This document shows, piece by piece, positions 33,481 to 45,283 of a stretch of 64,000 nucleotides of DNA. Source of the stretch: Elysia chlorotica (taxonomy: Eukaryota > Mollusca > Gastropoda > Plakobranchidae). Location of the stretch: assembly GCA_003991915.1 (NCBI GenBank), contig RQTK01000489.1:33302-97301 (forward strand). Reading direction: 5' to 3'. Position numbers and translations under genes: made by a program. Each line of letters starts with the position of its first letter. The stretch's first letter is position 1. Below the pieces are notes generated by a model. That model was not told where the DNA came from. It did no database searches and saw only the letters and a list, made by a program, of their open reading frames with translations.

Positions 33481-34994
33481 TTTTTAAATTTGATAGTCAT
33501 AGTCTTAAAATAATTCATGACAATAATAGATCAATATGAAAGCAATACATGTGAGGATTTTCTTTGCTTTTGTTTTCTTTTATTATGTGCTTCATTACCA
33601 CTGCCCCTTCAGTTTATCCTAGGTTCTGCTCTTAAGGTATTAAGGTCTATGCAGATAAACAGATACATCCATACATTCTCTTAGATACTCTGTACTGCTA
33701 GACTATAAAATATGGATGGATCATTATCAGTGTTTTACCGAAGGGATGTGGAGTGTCAGACTATGAAACTAAATCGTTATATAACTTAAATTCTCATACA
33801 AAGGGCATATATGCATATTTTGTTTTATAGATCAAACTACATGAACCATACAAAACATAAACGAATTCAACAATAACATGTTTTGAAACCCACTGTTTAT
33901 TATTTTATCAATGCGAGATTCAACAGTTTGAGACAAAGTGATCTGACCCATAGTGTCACATAGAACTTGCACTTTTTTGTTATTGTGTTCTCTCTTGATC
34001 ATGAAAGCTCTCAATATTATTGCGAATTAAGGGCATGCCCAAACGTTTCAAACACTCAATGATATATTGTGTAGGTTTCAAAATTCAGTTGGTATTTTAT
34101 AAAGATTGTAAGGGATAAAATAATTCCAACTGAAAGCTTGAGTAAAAAAAATAATGATAAAAATATAATGTACAACTGCCTAATCTTTAGCTACCCTACA
34201 AACTAAAGCACTGTTGAGATTTTGTTTCTTGTAATATAAACTCCTGTCTTTACAAATAACACGTTTTGAGAAAATTTAAAAAAAGTTAATACTTTAATTC
34301 CCAATAAACATTATTCTCGAATGGTGCCCAATTTATCCGAAGAAAAAATAAAATAAGGAGGGGCAAAGATTTAAGGATTGTCAACATTGTTATGTTACAT
34401 TATACGAAATGTTAATTCTTTAAACTGGACTTGAAACTTCATAGATCAGCGTAACTATGATAGTTAAGTGACACTTATCCGATTTCATGTATAGATTATA
34501 ACCATAATTGTGCGCCGTTGGGTCTCGTGGGGTGGGGGAAGGGGAGGGGGGAGAGGGAAGTTTTACAAAGGAAAAATGGATATTTAAGGGTTGCATACAA
34601 TTTCAAAAGAGAAATACGTAAGAATTAAAAAAAACTATAATTGACGGTATTTTGATTTAAAAAAGAAAACAAAAACAAAAACGCTTTAGATCGTTTTTTA
34701 CACCTTACACTCAACTAAGGTTAAGAGGGGCATTAATAATATCGGTGCGACTGGTTATTTCGTGTACACTGTCAGCCGTAAATACAACGTCGCAGTAGTT
34801 TACGACTTGTCGTAAGCCTTCTTATTCTAATATTCTTACGACGAGTCGTAAGGTACCACAAAGCTGTACTTATCGCTTTGTGTTTCTTAGCTTTAATTGC
34901 TCTAAAAACATAATTATTGAGAAGACACTAAACTGCCCTGAAGAACACAGTGGCCAACACATGCGCATTACACGTACATGCAGTTTTCTAAACC
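33481..34994 (-). other. Probable 3' UTR / intergenic side of the GM2A-like gene
   Basis: It follows the stop at 34995 in gene sense. It contains a palindromic MITE (34780-34862) and a G-rich run at 34526-34560. A minus-strand AATAAA lies at 33902-33897. No ORF of interest. Confidence 0.4.
34780..34862. mobile_element. Palindromic MITE-like element, same family
   Basis: TTACGACTTGTCGTAAG at 34799 is mirrored by CTTACGACGAGTCGTAAG at 34835 around ATTCTAATATT. The outer part CAACGTCGCAG resembles the copy at 43681. It lies about 135 bp downstream of the GM2A-like stop, hence in its likely 3' UTR. Confidence 0.65.
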
Positions 34995-37445
34995 CTAACC
35001 GAAAAGATTGACGAGGAAGCGGCCTAGACTGCCGAAAGTTTTGCCGCTGGGCGGATCAGCGATGGTCAGTTCTACGTCATAGCACATGATCTCCTTCCTC
35101 GTGGACATGTCCGTGAGGCGGATGCTCGTCAGGTAGTCACCCTGAGGAACACAATGGAACGATTACAAAACAACGAAAACCTCATAATTCGAACTGCTTG
35201 GGACTGAACCAAAACTTCGAATTACAGAGCATTCAAATTATAAAGGACGACACGCATGAACCACAAAAATGGTTAAAACGTAAACAATTAATTACCTTAT
35301 TTGAAAATGTGCAATATACATGTAATAACTTCCCATAGTTTTCGTTTTATAATAATCTTTTCCAAACCCCACTTCTTATAAAAGTAGCCTTGAGCAGCAA
35401 TAAGTATACCAGCTTCGTTTACTACTGTATCAAATTTGGCGTCATTCACGTTTGGAGCACCACTAGTTTATACTGTGCTCTCGACACTAGCGTGTGAATG
35501 TAATGTCCAAACATCTCAAACATCCAATGTACCTTTGTGAAGGCTTTAATATTGTATTCAAAGTTTAATCGAAAAAGAAAAAAAAAACATTCGCAAAGGC
35601 TTTTAATTATTCGCAGTTTGTCCCTATGTTTTCGGAAAACTTTTTTTTCTTCAAATACACTTTAAACTTTATCATTATTTTAGTGATCGAAAGTCTGAAC
35701 TTTTGTTGTTGTGGTTGTTGTTGTTGTTGTTGTTGTTGTTGTTGATAATTTTAAATTTTGAATAGAAGCAGGCCTACAGTTCAACTTTAAAACAGGGATA
35801 TGAAAGAGAATCATGTTAGTTGGTACTTAATGCATATAATTATTGTGGCCATGATTCTTAACAGCAGCCTTTTGTGTGTAACGGAGACAAAAGAGTAAAA
35901 ATGTTTTAACTATTTTGTCCTAAGGGCAATTTTGTTCTGTATTCGCAATCACGAAAATCATATTCTGCATTTTGGTTTTTATGTTACAGCTCCTGCCGCT
36001 CTACTTTTACTTCAGCTTCATCACACGATGTCACACAGTCGCTAAGCTGATGATAAAATCAAACTTTGTTCTGAGGCTAACGTTACCTCCACGCTAAGTC
36101 CAGTATTATTTTACTATCTTTTCTTAAAGATCTATTAAAACTTCGTTCACTGTTTCTATTTTAAAGGGGGGGGGGGGGCGGTGGCCCTGGTGTAGAACAT
36201 CGGCTTTCGACGCAGAAGGTCTGGATTCGAGCCCTGGCGATTGCGCTCCCTACTGGTTGGATCGGTGTCAGTGTAATGTGACCGGCTGAGACAGGTGTCA
36301 TGGTATCCCCGCCCTGTATCGTGTGTAGCAGCACATACAATTGTCAGACGTCAGTCTTGGGATCCGTCCACAATATAGCCTACATAGTGCTGATGTTGGA
36401 CGTCAAACCAACTCAACGACAACAACAGTTTCGATTTTAAAACTGCACTTACACTGAACACCGAGGCTGGGAGCTGGAGAAAGTCCGTGTTGATGTTCAC
36501 GACTGTCTGGGGGATTGTGTAAGTGCCTGCACTGATGGGGCAGGCGCAGGGGATTTTGTTACTGGTGAGAATATTTGGACACATCCCTGTGGAATTGGCC
36601 TGGGCGATTACGTCGCAGAACTTGCGGTAAGAGCTGAAACAGAGGGGGGAAAACAATATCAAGGGTTAATTATTGTCACCAGTTTAGTGTTTTGACGCAA
36701 AGTAATAACGTATTTATATATGTATAAATGTACATAACAAGGCAAAGTAACAGATCTGTGAAACTGTAAATTACTTTTTAAAAACTACGATTTCTACCTT
36801 TTAAAGCATTTTTATAATTGGATTACAGGCCAGAGGTAGTAATATATATATAAACAACAACAAGGAAACTGCATCACCATGGGTAAACGTGAAAACGAAA
36901 GGTAAAGTCTGATGATGCTTTTGAAGTGATGGCGGGAAAAATACCTGGTTTGCTCTAGATAATCCAGTATTTAGTTATATTTTCTGTTCATTTTCACAGG
37001 CAAAAGGCAAAAAAGACTTTTGTTAGTGTAATCGGTTAGCGCTCTGGACAAAGAGCACGGGTTCCACGGTTCGAATCCCAACGCTGCCCTCGTCTACATA
37101 CATGTTATAGGATCGTTCTGGAAACCTAGGTGACGTAGAACTAATCAAATACTACTCGGGAGCAAAATGAGAATCTTGTAGAGGGTCAATGCATTAACTT
37201 AGATCTATTGTGTTTTAGTTCTGAAATTCCGGACATGTTCAATAGGATCACATAACCTATACTGTCGTTTCCGTTAAAACTTTGTATCCTATTTCCTTTA
37301 GTATGTATACTGTAACTCTACGTTAGACGCCTCGGCTTGATCCTAGGGCTAAAGGTGGCTCAGGGTCGGGATCTAGATATAGTCGTTTCTGTTTTAACTC
37401 GGCGAGGTTGACAGAGCTGAACCCTGCTTCAGGTTTTTGAACCTT

Positions 37446-37519
<74 letters not shown>

Positions 37520-40500
37520 NNNNNNNNNNNNNNNNNNNNNNNNNNNNNNNNNNNNNNNNNNNNNNNNNNNNNNNNNNNNNNNNNNNNNNNNNNNNNNNNN
37601 NNNNNNNNNNNNNNNNNNNNNNNNNNNNNNNNNNNNNNNNNNNNNNNNNNNNNNNNNNNNNNNNNNNNNNNNNNNNNNNNNNNNNNNNNNNNNNNNNNNN
37701 NNNNNNNNNNNNNNNNNNNNNNNNNNNNNNNNNNNNCAGTGCAGATTTAGGAAACAAACAATAAGAAACTGTTTTTCTTTTCTGTATTTCAGTCACGATT
37801 CTCAGAGAGCAGCTAGACACACAAGTAGATGGTCTAGTGGTATAACCATGCTCGCTTTAAGTGGCAAGGCGATTTGGTGCCGCTGCATCTATACGTCGAG
37901 GGTTCTAATCCCACAAAGTGAAATCATTCTCGGCCATTTGCATTAAAAGTCTACATCTACCACTGTGAAAAAATACCTAAAAAAATAATTCCAGATCTAG
38001 ACACACAGATAGCGATACTTTATGACCATTAACGTTTTTCGTTTTTTATATTATAGAACATACATTTTAAATATGCTGTTTAGAGACACTCTATATATCA
38101 TTTTTAACATGCTTTCTTGTAAACAATGTTTTTATAATTACAAGTCCAACCGTTTCTCTTATTTCTATCTGCATTCAAATTTAATTTTCAAGTACATATG
38201 GTTGTGGATTTTATATATAGCTTAGCGTACATAGATAACCATTGTTTCCACAAGAAGCAAGAGAACAACACACTTTGACTGGCCTAGCCCCGGGGACCTT
38301 TTCCTTAAATTTCCTGACATTTTGTCCCTCAAAACTGACAAATTAATTTAGCAAAGAGCGACAGCACATATACTTGTCAACCCAACCGGCGATTTTCTAT
38401 AAGACAACAGGTACTTGAGGGACAAGTTTAGGTTCTGACAACAGAAAAACGAAGAAACAGATGTTGCTTTTTTAGATAAGGCCGTCAGAGTTTGCATTCG
38501 CTGTTTTGATCTATAGGCTTTGTCTAAAATGTACTTTAGAGATGTTTGCCATTATATAATTGGTTACTATCCTTTCCATGCATGAGGTTTGAAAATAAAA
38601 AAAGTCACAAAAACAATGAAAAAAGGAGTTTACAGTAATATTGATAAACGAATTCGTTGTCGATTGTTCCGTTTTGTTTCCGTTGGGATTAAAACACATT
38701 CAGCTTCACGCCAAGTTATAGAACCGACTATCGAGTAAACAACACTATGCGTTTCAAACAAAAATATCATATAGCGTACTATAACAAGATTGGTTAAGTA
38801 ATTGTCTATGATTTGTGATGTTGTTTTTTTCCTTGTGGTAAAATCAACTAATAAAGACGTAATGGCAAGACTTGGTATTGAATCTCCTTCAAAATTGTAG
38901 AAAACTCTAACGTAACTGATTCAGAAACATAACACGCCATGACACACTTGACAAGCACATTGCAGACTCAAAAACAAAGGGCAAAAGAGGAAGGGGTAGG
39001 CCACCTGGAAGATGGGAGCAGGGTATACAAGAATGACTTGAAACAACAATAACGCAGGCGTAAAGACTAGCACGTACACTTTTTATGGGAATGGTTTGGG
39101 AAGAAAAGTCTCACAATGGGATAAGGTGTTCAGAAGAAAAAGAAGAAGAAGAAGAAGAAGAAGAAGAAGAAGAAGAAGAAGAAGAAGAAGAAGAAGAAGA
39201 AGAAGAAGAAGAAGAAAGAAGGAAAAGAAAAAGAAGGAGGAGGCGGAGGAGGAGGAGGAGGAAGAGGAAGAAGAGGAGGAGGAGGATAGAAGAATGAGAG
39301 GAGAAAGAGAAGGGAGAAAGAGAACTTAGTAGTAGTAACAGTTCTCACCAGCTTCCCAATCTCCCCATCGAAGTCTTCACACAAGGCAGGTCAAGCCACA
39401 TGACGCCCAACTTCCGGCTGAGTGTGATGTCAAGTTTCAGGTCTCCTGTGATTGGTCGATGAACGGTGAAGGACGCGGAGGTTCTGACGTCACCCGGTAT
39501 TTGCAAGGGATCTGGTTGAGCGCTGTAATAGTTTACTGTGACGATGTCTGCGCTGGGATTTCCACCTGCCGAGAGATAATAGAAACAAAACAAAACAAAA
39601 ATAGTTATGAGTTCAAAAGATTCCAGTCATCAGACTATTGTTTATCGTTGTTTTTTTTGTTTTGTTTTTTTTGCCCAAAAACATTATTTAACGCAAATAC
39701 GAGTTTGACATATGAATCTCCCTTAGGCTACGTAGAATACCGCCATCATGCGGCTAAAATCGATTTCTTTAAATTATATAGAAGGTCAAATGCTTGTACA
39801 TTAATTTGTTAAAATTTGTAAGCCTGCATTGCTGTCATTACAAATGTTCAATAAACACTGTGGAGCACATTCATAATTTGAAATACGATATAGTAGATTT
39901 GCTCTTTATTCAATAGAAGGCCTGAAACCAACACACAGAGTGCGTACTGTGGAGTTCTCCTCTGGACATCAACGGAAGTTAACGTAACATTTTACATTTT
40001 TATTTAATTTCAGGAATTATGGGGGAAAACCATGCGAAAATTCATCGGAGCAAAAATTATTTCGCTTACTCTAAAGACAAAACACATTAAAAGCCGTTGA
40101 AACGAGTATACTTGTCGACTTCTCTAAATATTTTACTGGGGAGCCTACTTTTTTCATTTAATTTTTAATGTACTTTGGATTTGAGATTAGGCATCTACAC
40201 CTGTGTTTCCGCCTTAGGTGTAAATAATATGATAAAGCAGTGTGCAACTTGAACGAATGGACAAAAAAACAACAACTGAGTCAATTAAATATAAAAAAAA
40301 CACAAATTTTTACGACTTTATTGAGGCTTCTTCGGTATACAAAAAATGTTGTAAATCTTAAATTGATAAATTGTCTCGAAAATACACGGAGTGTTTCAAA
40401 TGTCAATAATATTTTTACATAATTATGTATTCAATATTAGATGGACGAACACACTTATGTTTATTCCGAATTGAGTTGTATCGATACAATGGTTTGTACC

Positions 40501-40876
40501 ATTAAGATGAGGAGCCAACGACTTCATCCAAGACAATAATTATCAGTATCAACAGCATTGATCTTTTACAGGTCAATAAGAAATTTTGACAGGCAGTTCA
40601 ACCATTTACTTCATTCACCCTACAGTAGATAGCTTAATTGGGCTCAAGATTGCCTTCATGGATTACAATTTTAGACTTTATCTGATTCTGTTTAAATTGA
40701 TTATTTACCCTGTCTTCGCTGGTTACTTCCAATCGAAGAAGTTACTTTTGAATTTTTTTAACTTCCATTTCGATTCCTCAAATTTTTCCTTCTCGACTAA
40801 AAAGATGAGACATATTTAACATTACAGTCCATTTAGTTTTTCAAGGTAAAACAACAACAGCACAAAAAGCAACAAC

Positions 40877-40949
<73 letters not shown>

Positions 40950-41810
40950 AGAAAATACCAAAAAAAAAATTAAATAAACCCCAACAAAACAGAGCTTTTT
41001 TTTTTAGAGTAGGGTTACAAAACTGAGCCTTAACCATCCATGTTTTCCTACGCGCTGTATGAATGAATATATACATGCATTTTGATTCTTAATTTAGAGT
41101 GGCCTTAAACTGTATGTATGATTATCTCCCCACTTGCGTCTTCGTGACAACCTTACTCGAATTTTTATGTAGGTAACTATCGTCTTTGTCGCAGTGCAGT
41201 ATGATTCATGCTCCGTTCATTTCGCCTATAAGCTGACAAGACCATAATTCTCTCATGTTCATCTACCTCGTCCTGACAGTTGTAGGAAACACAATGACAG
41301 AATACTCGCTGTAAAACACGAATGTTTGTTTACGAACAGTGTTATGCAGTAACAGGTAGTCTGGTGTAGGTGAAATGCTTACATGCTTTCCTCTATTACA
41401 TGGTTATGATTATGCGTGCCCCGTCCCCTTTTTTCTGTTCTCTCTATCATACTCTCAATCTCGCTCCATCTCTCTCTCTCTCTGTATTTTCTATCACGTA
41501 CTCCCACTCATACCATTCTCTGTCAAGTTGTTTATATCTCTGGTGTCACGATTTGATACTCAGCATACATTGTCCCATGCAACACTATATATTTACTTGT
41601 TCTCTCACACCTGTAAACAAAAGGACATATGTTTGTCAGCGTGGCTTATCTCATGCATACACCTACAATGATGTTAAGAAGCTTTATCCTGTTCATGCAA
41701 AAAAACAAAACAAAAAAAAAGTGAAAAAAAAAACACACACCACCAACATCAACACCACCACCACCACTACCACCACCCCCACCACCACTATCAACAACAA
41801 CAACGACAGC

Positions 41811-41869
<59 letters not shown>

Positions 41870-43045
41870 AAACAAAAAACAACAAACAAAAACAAAACAA
41901 CAAAACACTCCTTTAAAAACAACAGAAACAACACAGCTTGTGTGGAAAAAGAGATCGGCTATCTTTTACTCACGACTCTTTCTAAAGCATTGCTATTTTA
42001 TAACGTTTACAAAAACTATGTATATAGGTACATTAGATGTCTTATCTTTTTAACTGCACCATATTAACTAAATCACCAAGCATGGTTTGTAAGTTTCATC
42101 TATTGCTATTTTCTTTTTTTTTTCAAATATTGGAGAAAAACAGAAGTTACAATAGAAAACAGTCTAATCGTTGGATAAAACTTCATGCCCTGTCAAATCT
42201 CCAAAGAAAAATTAAATCAGAATGTGTGATTGTACACACGTAATGCAATGATCAATGACCATATTTTGCTGAGCAATAGCTGATAATTCTGGCCCTTAAT
42301 AGTTTCTAATGAAGACTCTCAGAGCATGATAGAAGTAGAACGACCCTGAATATGGATGATCGTTCAAGTGCACTTTCATTCAAGAAAGGTGCTATCTTAA
42401 CCTCTTTCTATCGCCTTAAACGACTTGCTTTATTTCATATGATGGTCAAATACTGCAATATACTTATGCACTATATTTAGGCAATGATGCATATAAAAAG
42501 AACAACAACAACAACAGCAACAACAACAACAACAACAAACCACACAAAAACCTGCGAAAAGCATAAAGCCAAATTTCTGCATTAAAAGGAAGAGTAAATT
42601 ACACCAATAAATTAACATTTTTTCTTTCCTATGATCATACTCCAACTGAATGTCCATGTTTTGGGGGTTTGTGGTGAAAGTATTTGAATTTCAATGATAT
42701 TTACAGGCAATCAAATAAGTCCATGCTTAAAAAAGAATTGAATAAAAAAAAGATGACAAAAGGTATGGATTTATATAGTTACTTGTTTGTACCCTACCCT
42801 ATTGCAATTAAATATATTTTTTTCCATATCAATATTTTGCGTTTCGTTTTTCATGCACCCAGAGTGTCAAAATTCTTCCTCTGTTGTGTGCTTTTTTCCA
42901 CAGGTTAATCTCAACATAATTATATTATTTCAGTTAATTTTTTTCTACATAGTAAAATTGGCGCCTTTGTACGGTGTTTCTTCTTCTTCTTCTTTTTCTT
43001 CTTCTTCTTCTTTTTCTTCTTCTTCTTCTTCTTCTTCTTCTTCTT

Positions 43046-43076
<31 letters not shown>

Positions 43077-43451
43077 GGGGTGTGACGTCCCTAACTCTTT
43101 GAGCTGTCACACCTGACAGTTTACCATCGCAAATCTTTTTTCCCCTTCATTGTCATTATGTCTAAAATAGCCCTGACCAAGGGCCCAGGAAAACACCAGA
43201 AGTCATGCAGTCAGACAGGGAGACAACTGTTGGACCTCTTGGACCTCAAAGTGGAAATAGTTAAAAGGTAAGACGTTCGGCTAAGAGAAAACTACCATGT
43301 ACAATTAACACAGTGGAAAAAAGCACGCAACAGAGGAAGAGAAAGAAAAAGAAGGAAGATGGTACTTACTACAACTTTGTATTTTAACTCCATGGCTTGT
43401 GGCAAACAGGGCAGTCCAGACGAGTATCCTGAGCACTGAGGCTAACTCCAT
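34995..43451 (-). CDS. GM2 ganglioside activator-like ML-domain protein, secreted, 4 exons, 208 aa
   Basis: Coding exons on the minus strand: 43451-43370, 39565-39349, 36633-36453 and 35141-34995 (TAG at 34997-34995), all GT/AG with matching phases (627 bases). The first exon encodes a hydrophobic signal peptide (MELASVLRILVWTALFATS). The mature part follows human GM2A block by block: PDPLQIPGDV, LDITL.RKLGVMWLDLPC, GRLGSC.YRKFCD, IPCACPISAGTYTIPQ, LQLPASVFSGDY. Eight cysteines occur in the same order as in human GM2A, which forms four disulfides. One sequon, NST, is visible in exon 3. The human protein lifts GM2 ganglioside from membranes for hexosaminidase A in lysosomes; invertebrate relatives are general lipid carriers, and the ligand here is unknown. 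Human length is 193 aa, so this is full length. Exon 1 lies in the loop of a large inverted repeat (43084-44762). Confidence 0.9.
35704..35743. repeat. (TTG)n microsatellite
   Basis: TTG run in intron 3 of the GM2A-like gene, i.e. AAC on its sense strand. Confidence 0.9.
36177..36428 (+). mobile_element. tRNA-derived SINE, near full length, reference copy for this window
   Basis: Plus-oriented. The head has A-box-like TGGTGTAGAACATCGG and B-box-like GGATTCGAGCCC about 40 bases apart, as in a tRNA promoter. Then comes a core (CTACTGGTTGGATCGGTGTC, GTAATGTGACCGGCTGAGAC), and the 3' end GGACGTCAAACCAACTCAAC runs into a CAACAA tail. Length is about 250 bp. It lies 25 bp from the 3' splice-donor side of exon 3 of the GM2A-like gene, within intron 3, and a run of 14 G precedes it. 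Confidence 0.85.
37026..37092 (+). repeat. tRNA-like SINE head
   Basis: AATCGGTTAGCGCTCTGGAC (A-box) and ACGGTTCGAATCCCAACG (B-box) lie at tRNA-like spacing with no matching acceptor stem. It is in intron 2 of the GM2A-like gene. Confidence 0.5.
37448..37518. repeat. (GA)n microsatellite at the edge of the assembly gap
   Basis: More than 35 GA units run directly into the N run at 37520, so the array probably caused the gap. Confidence 0.95.
37520..37736. other. Assembly gap (217 N)
   Basis: Unresolved bases inside intron 2 of the GM2A-like gene. The true length is unknown. Confidence 0.99.
37828..37918 (+). repeat. tRNA-derived sequence (tRNA pseudogene or SINE head)
   Basis: GGTCTAGTGGTATAACCATG and GAGGGTTCTAATCCCACAAA are A- and B-box-like, with a long middle that resembles a long variable arm. 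The acceptor stem is not paired. It lies just after the assembly gap. Confidence 0.45.
38945..39080 (+). pseudogene. LINE polyprotein C-terminal tail fragment
   Basis: Reading the plus strand around 38960-39070 gives TKGKRGRGRPPGRWEQGI followed by a stop and LETTITQA. The RGRGRPxxRW block is the typical end of craft/RTE-type LINE reverse transcriptase polyproteins. It lies in intron 2 of the GM2A-like gene, about 300 bp from exon 2. Short and interrupted, so only a relic. Confidence 0.5.
39136..39295. repeat. (GAA)n to (GGA)n microsatellite close to a splice donor
   Basis: About 28 GAA units and then GGA/GAA mixtures. The near edge is about 50 bp inside intron 2, after the donor of GM2A-like exon 2 (39349). 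On the gene's sense strand it is a TTC/TCC array. Confidence 0.95.
40869..40952. repeat. (AAC)n microsatellite
   Basis: About 27 AAC units in intron 1 of the GM2A-like gene. Confidence 0.95.
41741..41925. repeat. (CCA)n then (AAC)n compound repeat
   Basis: CACCAC repeats pass into an AAC array (41811-41868) and A-rich tail sequence. Long ORFs here are low-complexity translations. Confidence 0.9.
42508..42540. repeat. (AAC)n microsatellite, short
   Basis: About ten AAC units with one AGC interruption. Confidence 0.85.
42979..43076. repeat. (TTC)n microsatellite beside the inverted repeat
   Basis: About 31 TTC units with two TTT interruptions, ending at TAGGGG just outside the left arm of the inverted repeat. 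In gene sense it is GAA within intron 1. Confidence 0.95.
43084..43313 (+). repeat. Left arm of a 230-bp inverted repeat
   Basis: From GACGTCCCTAACTCTTTGAG to the CAATTAACACAG end. It is the reverse complement of 44533-44762 with a single mismatch seen by eye. The arm lies in intron 1 of the GM2A-like gene, 57 bp from the exon-1 donor side. Within it an ATG at 43158 opens about 38 codons ending in DLKVEIVKR and a GTAAGA, faintly like a transposase N-terminus. Confidence 0.92.
43370..43451 (-). CDS. Exon 1 (signal peptide) of the GM2A-like gene
   Basis: ATG at 43451 and a GTAAGT donor at 43369. It encodes 27 residues ending in KIQSC, where the cysteine aligns with the first disulfide cysteine of GM2A, and passes one base to exon 2 at 39565. 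It is too short to stand out as an ORF, but the phase match and the cysteine position make the assignment firm. Confidence 0.85.
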
Positions 43452-43674
43452 CTTTCTTTGATGCTTTAGTTCAGGACGGACTGTGCGTGGATCAGAGAAG
43501 ACAATACTGCATCAATAGTAATTATTACACAGAAGATTATATAGCATTTACCAAAGGTTATTAATTTCTCTTTGGTGAAAATTAGTTATGTTCAACAAGC
43601 AGCTCTGAAGTATCGTAGCGTCACTTTGTAGTAAATATCTTTTTGTTCAGTTTGCGCACTTTTTTTTAGACTAG

Positions 43675-43775
43675 TGGTCGTAAAAAATACAACGTCGCGG
43701 TACCGTAGAACGCGTCTTAAACCTTATTCTTCGCATATCATAAGACGAATTGTAAGCTCATCACAAGGCCTTACT
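43675..43775. mobile_element. Palindromic MITE-like element, decayed
   Basis: CAACGTCGCGGTACCGTAG, CGTCTTAAACCTTATTC and CATAAGACGAATTGTAAGC repeat the outline of the other two copies with many changes. It lies inside the loop of the 230-bp inverted repeat, upstream of the GM2A-like start. Confidence 0.5.
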
Positions 43776-44532
43776 TACGTCCCTAGAATAAGTAAAACTG
43801 TTTAGTATTACAGGTGTATTCGCGAGCGGCAATTATTACATAAAACCTATAACAGAGCTCATGTCTTTCCTCCAACATAGTTACATAGCGCCTGTGGTGA
43901 AATCTCCACTCGTAATACAATAATCTTAGTCAAAATTCGTCATAAGTTTTGTATCTCATGTCTATGGATGGGAATTTTACAGCATTTAAGAAGACTTTGA
44001 CTAAGAATAAAGGATTAAGAGAAGATCCACCCCACCACACAAAAAACCAACACAAAAACAAACAAAAAACACAGAAAACCCCCCACAAAAAGCAAGGAAA
44101 AAAAAACAAAACAAAATAAAGCAAAAAAAATTTTTCTCTCTTAGTATCGTCGATGATGTACTGTTTTGTTCACAAATTATTAACAATTTTCTAACGGAAG
44201 TAAAACATTTTATTATAAATTCTTACTTATAACATCTTTTTTTTTAATTTCTTACAAAGAAAAAAAAGAAGACAAAAACATATTTTTGTAAGCGATAAAT
44301 AATACTTGTATACCTTTCTAACACGGACTTTAAAAAATAAAGTTTCCTATTACAATCCTCGTACGAAGCCCGAAATAAAAGTTGAGGTAGTGAGGAACTT
44401 TCTTCAAAACATCAGACTATATGGAACACTTAAAAAAAACGTTTATTCAAATTTTTCATAAAAAGACGTTGTATTCAAATTTGCAGTGTAGAATTCAAGC
44501 GCATCCTTTTCTAAACGTAGTTTCTTTCCGCG

Positions 44533-44762
44533 CTGTGTTAATTGTACATGATAGTTTTCTCTTAGCCGAACGTCTTACCTTTTAACTATTTCCACTTTGA
44601 GGTCCAAGAGGTCCAACAGTTGTCTCCCTGTCTGACTGCATGACTTCTGGTGTTTTCCTGGGCCCTTGGTCAGGGCTATTTTAGACATAATGACAATGAA
44701 GGGGAAAAAAGATTTGCGATGGTAAACTGTCAGGTGTGACAGCTCAAAGAGTTAGGGACGTC
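44533..44762 (-). repeat. Right arm of the 230-bp inverted repeat
   Basis: Reverse complement of 43084-43313. It lies about 1.1 kb upstream of the GM2A-like start codon, so it is in or near that gene's promoter or 5' UTR. A run of about 13 C follows its outer edge, and the opposite arm's outer edge meets a (TTC)n array. Confidence 0.92.
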
Positions 44763-45283
44763 ACCCCCCCCCCCCTCCCCTCTTTCATCTCATCTCGAAA
44801 CGTGAAACGCTAGAAGTCAGTGAGTAAGTGGTACGTTGTACAAGGAGGTGCCCATTTCCTCCCTGTGTGAACGCAACTCTTTTCATTTTTTTCTTTCCTC
44901 CGAGCACGAAAAGTAGATCTAGGCCGTATAATGGGAAAAATAAAAATGAACAAAAAAATTAAATGTTCCGTTTGCCGATTCCGTTCACGCCTCCATAAAA
45001 CAAAAATTGTGACATTTTGCCTGTAAAGATTATACTTATCCCTGCCTGGCTGTTTCCATCAATCAAGCTTTTTCTCATCTTGTGCATCGTTTGTTTCCAC
45101 ACGCATTCCTTTTTAGTATACATAATAGACACATTCAGACACAAAATGATATAGCAAATCTCTTCGCTTTTCCACACTGATTATAAGCTTACAGCGATTT
45201 GTGCAGTTTTCTATCCAATCAGAAATACGTTACATGCATTTAGCTTCGTAACCCCCACACAACGTAGGTTGGGGAGGGAGGTT

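Noticed and set aside
37828-37918. Functional tRNA gene
   Set aside because: A and B boxes are present but the acceptor stem does not pair and the middle is too long; treated as tRNA-derived repeat.
37323-37946. Open frames running through the gap
   Set aside because: They cross a run of N and a GA array, so the frame is not real evidence.
39459-39812. Plus-strand 117-codon frame
   Set aside because: Antisense of GM2A-like exon 2 plus intron.
41370-42053. 227-codon open frame rich in Thr and Asn
   Set aside because: The middle is CCA/AAC microsatellite; the flanks show no domain and no splice or promoter support.
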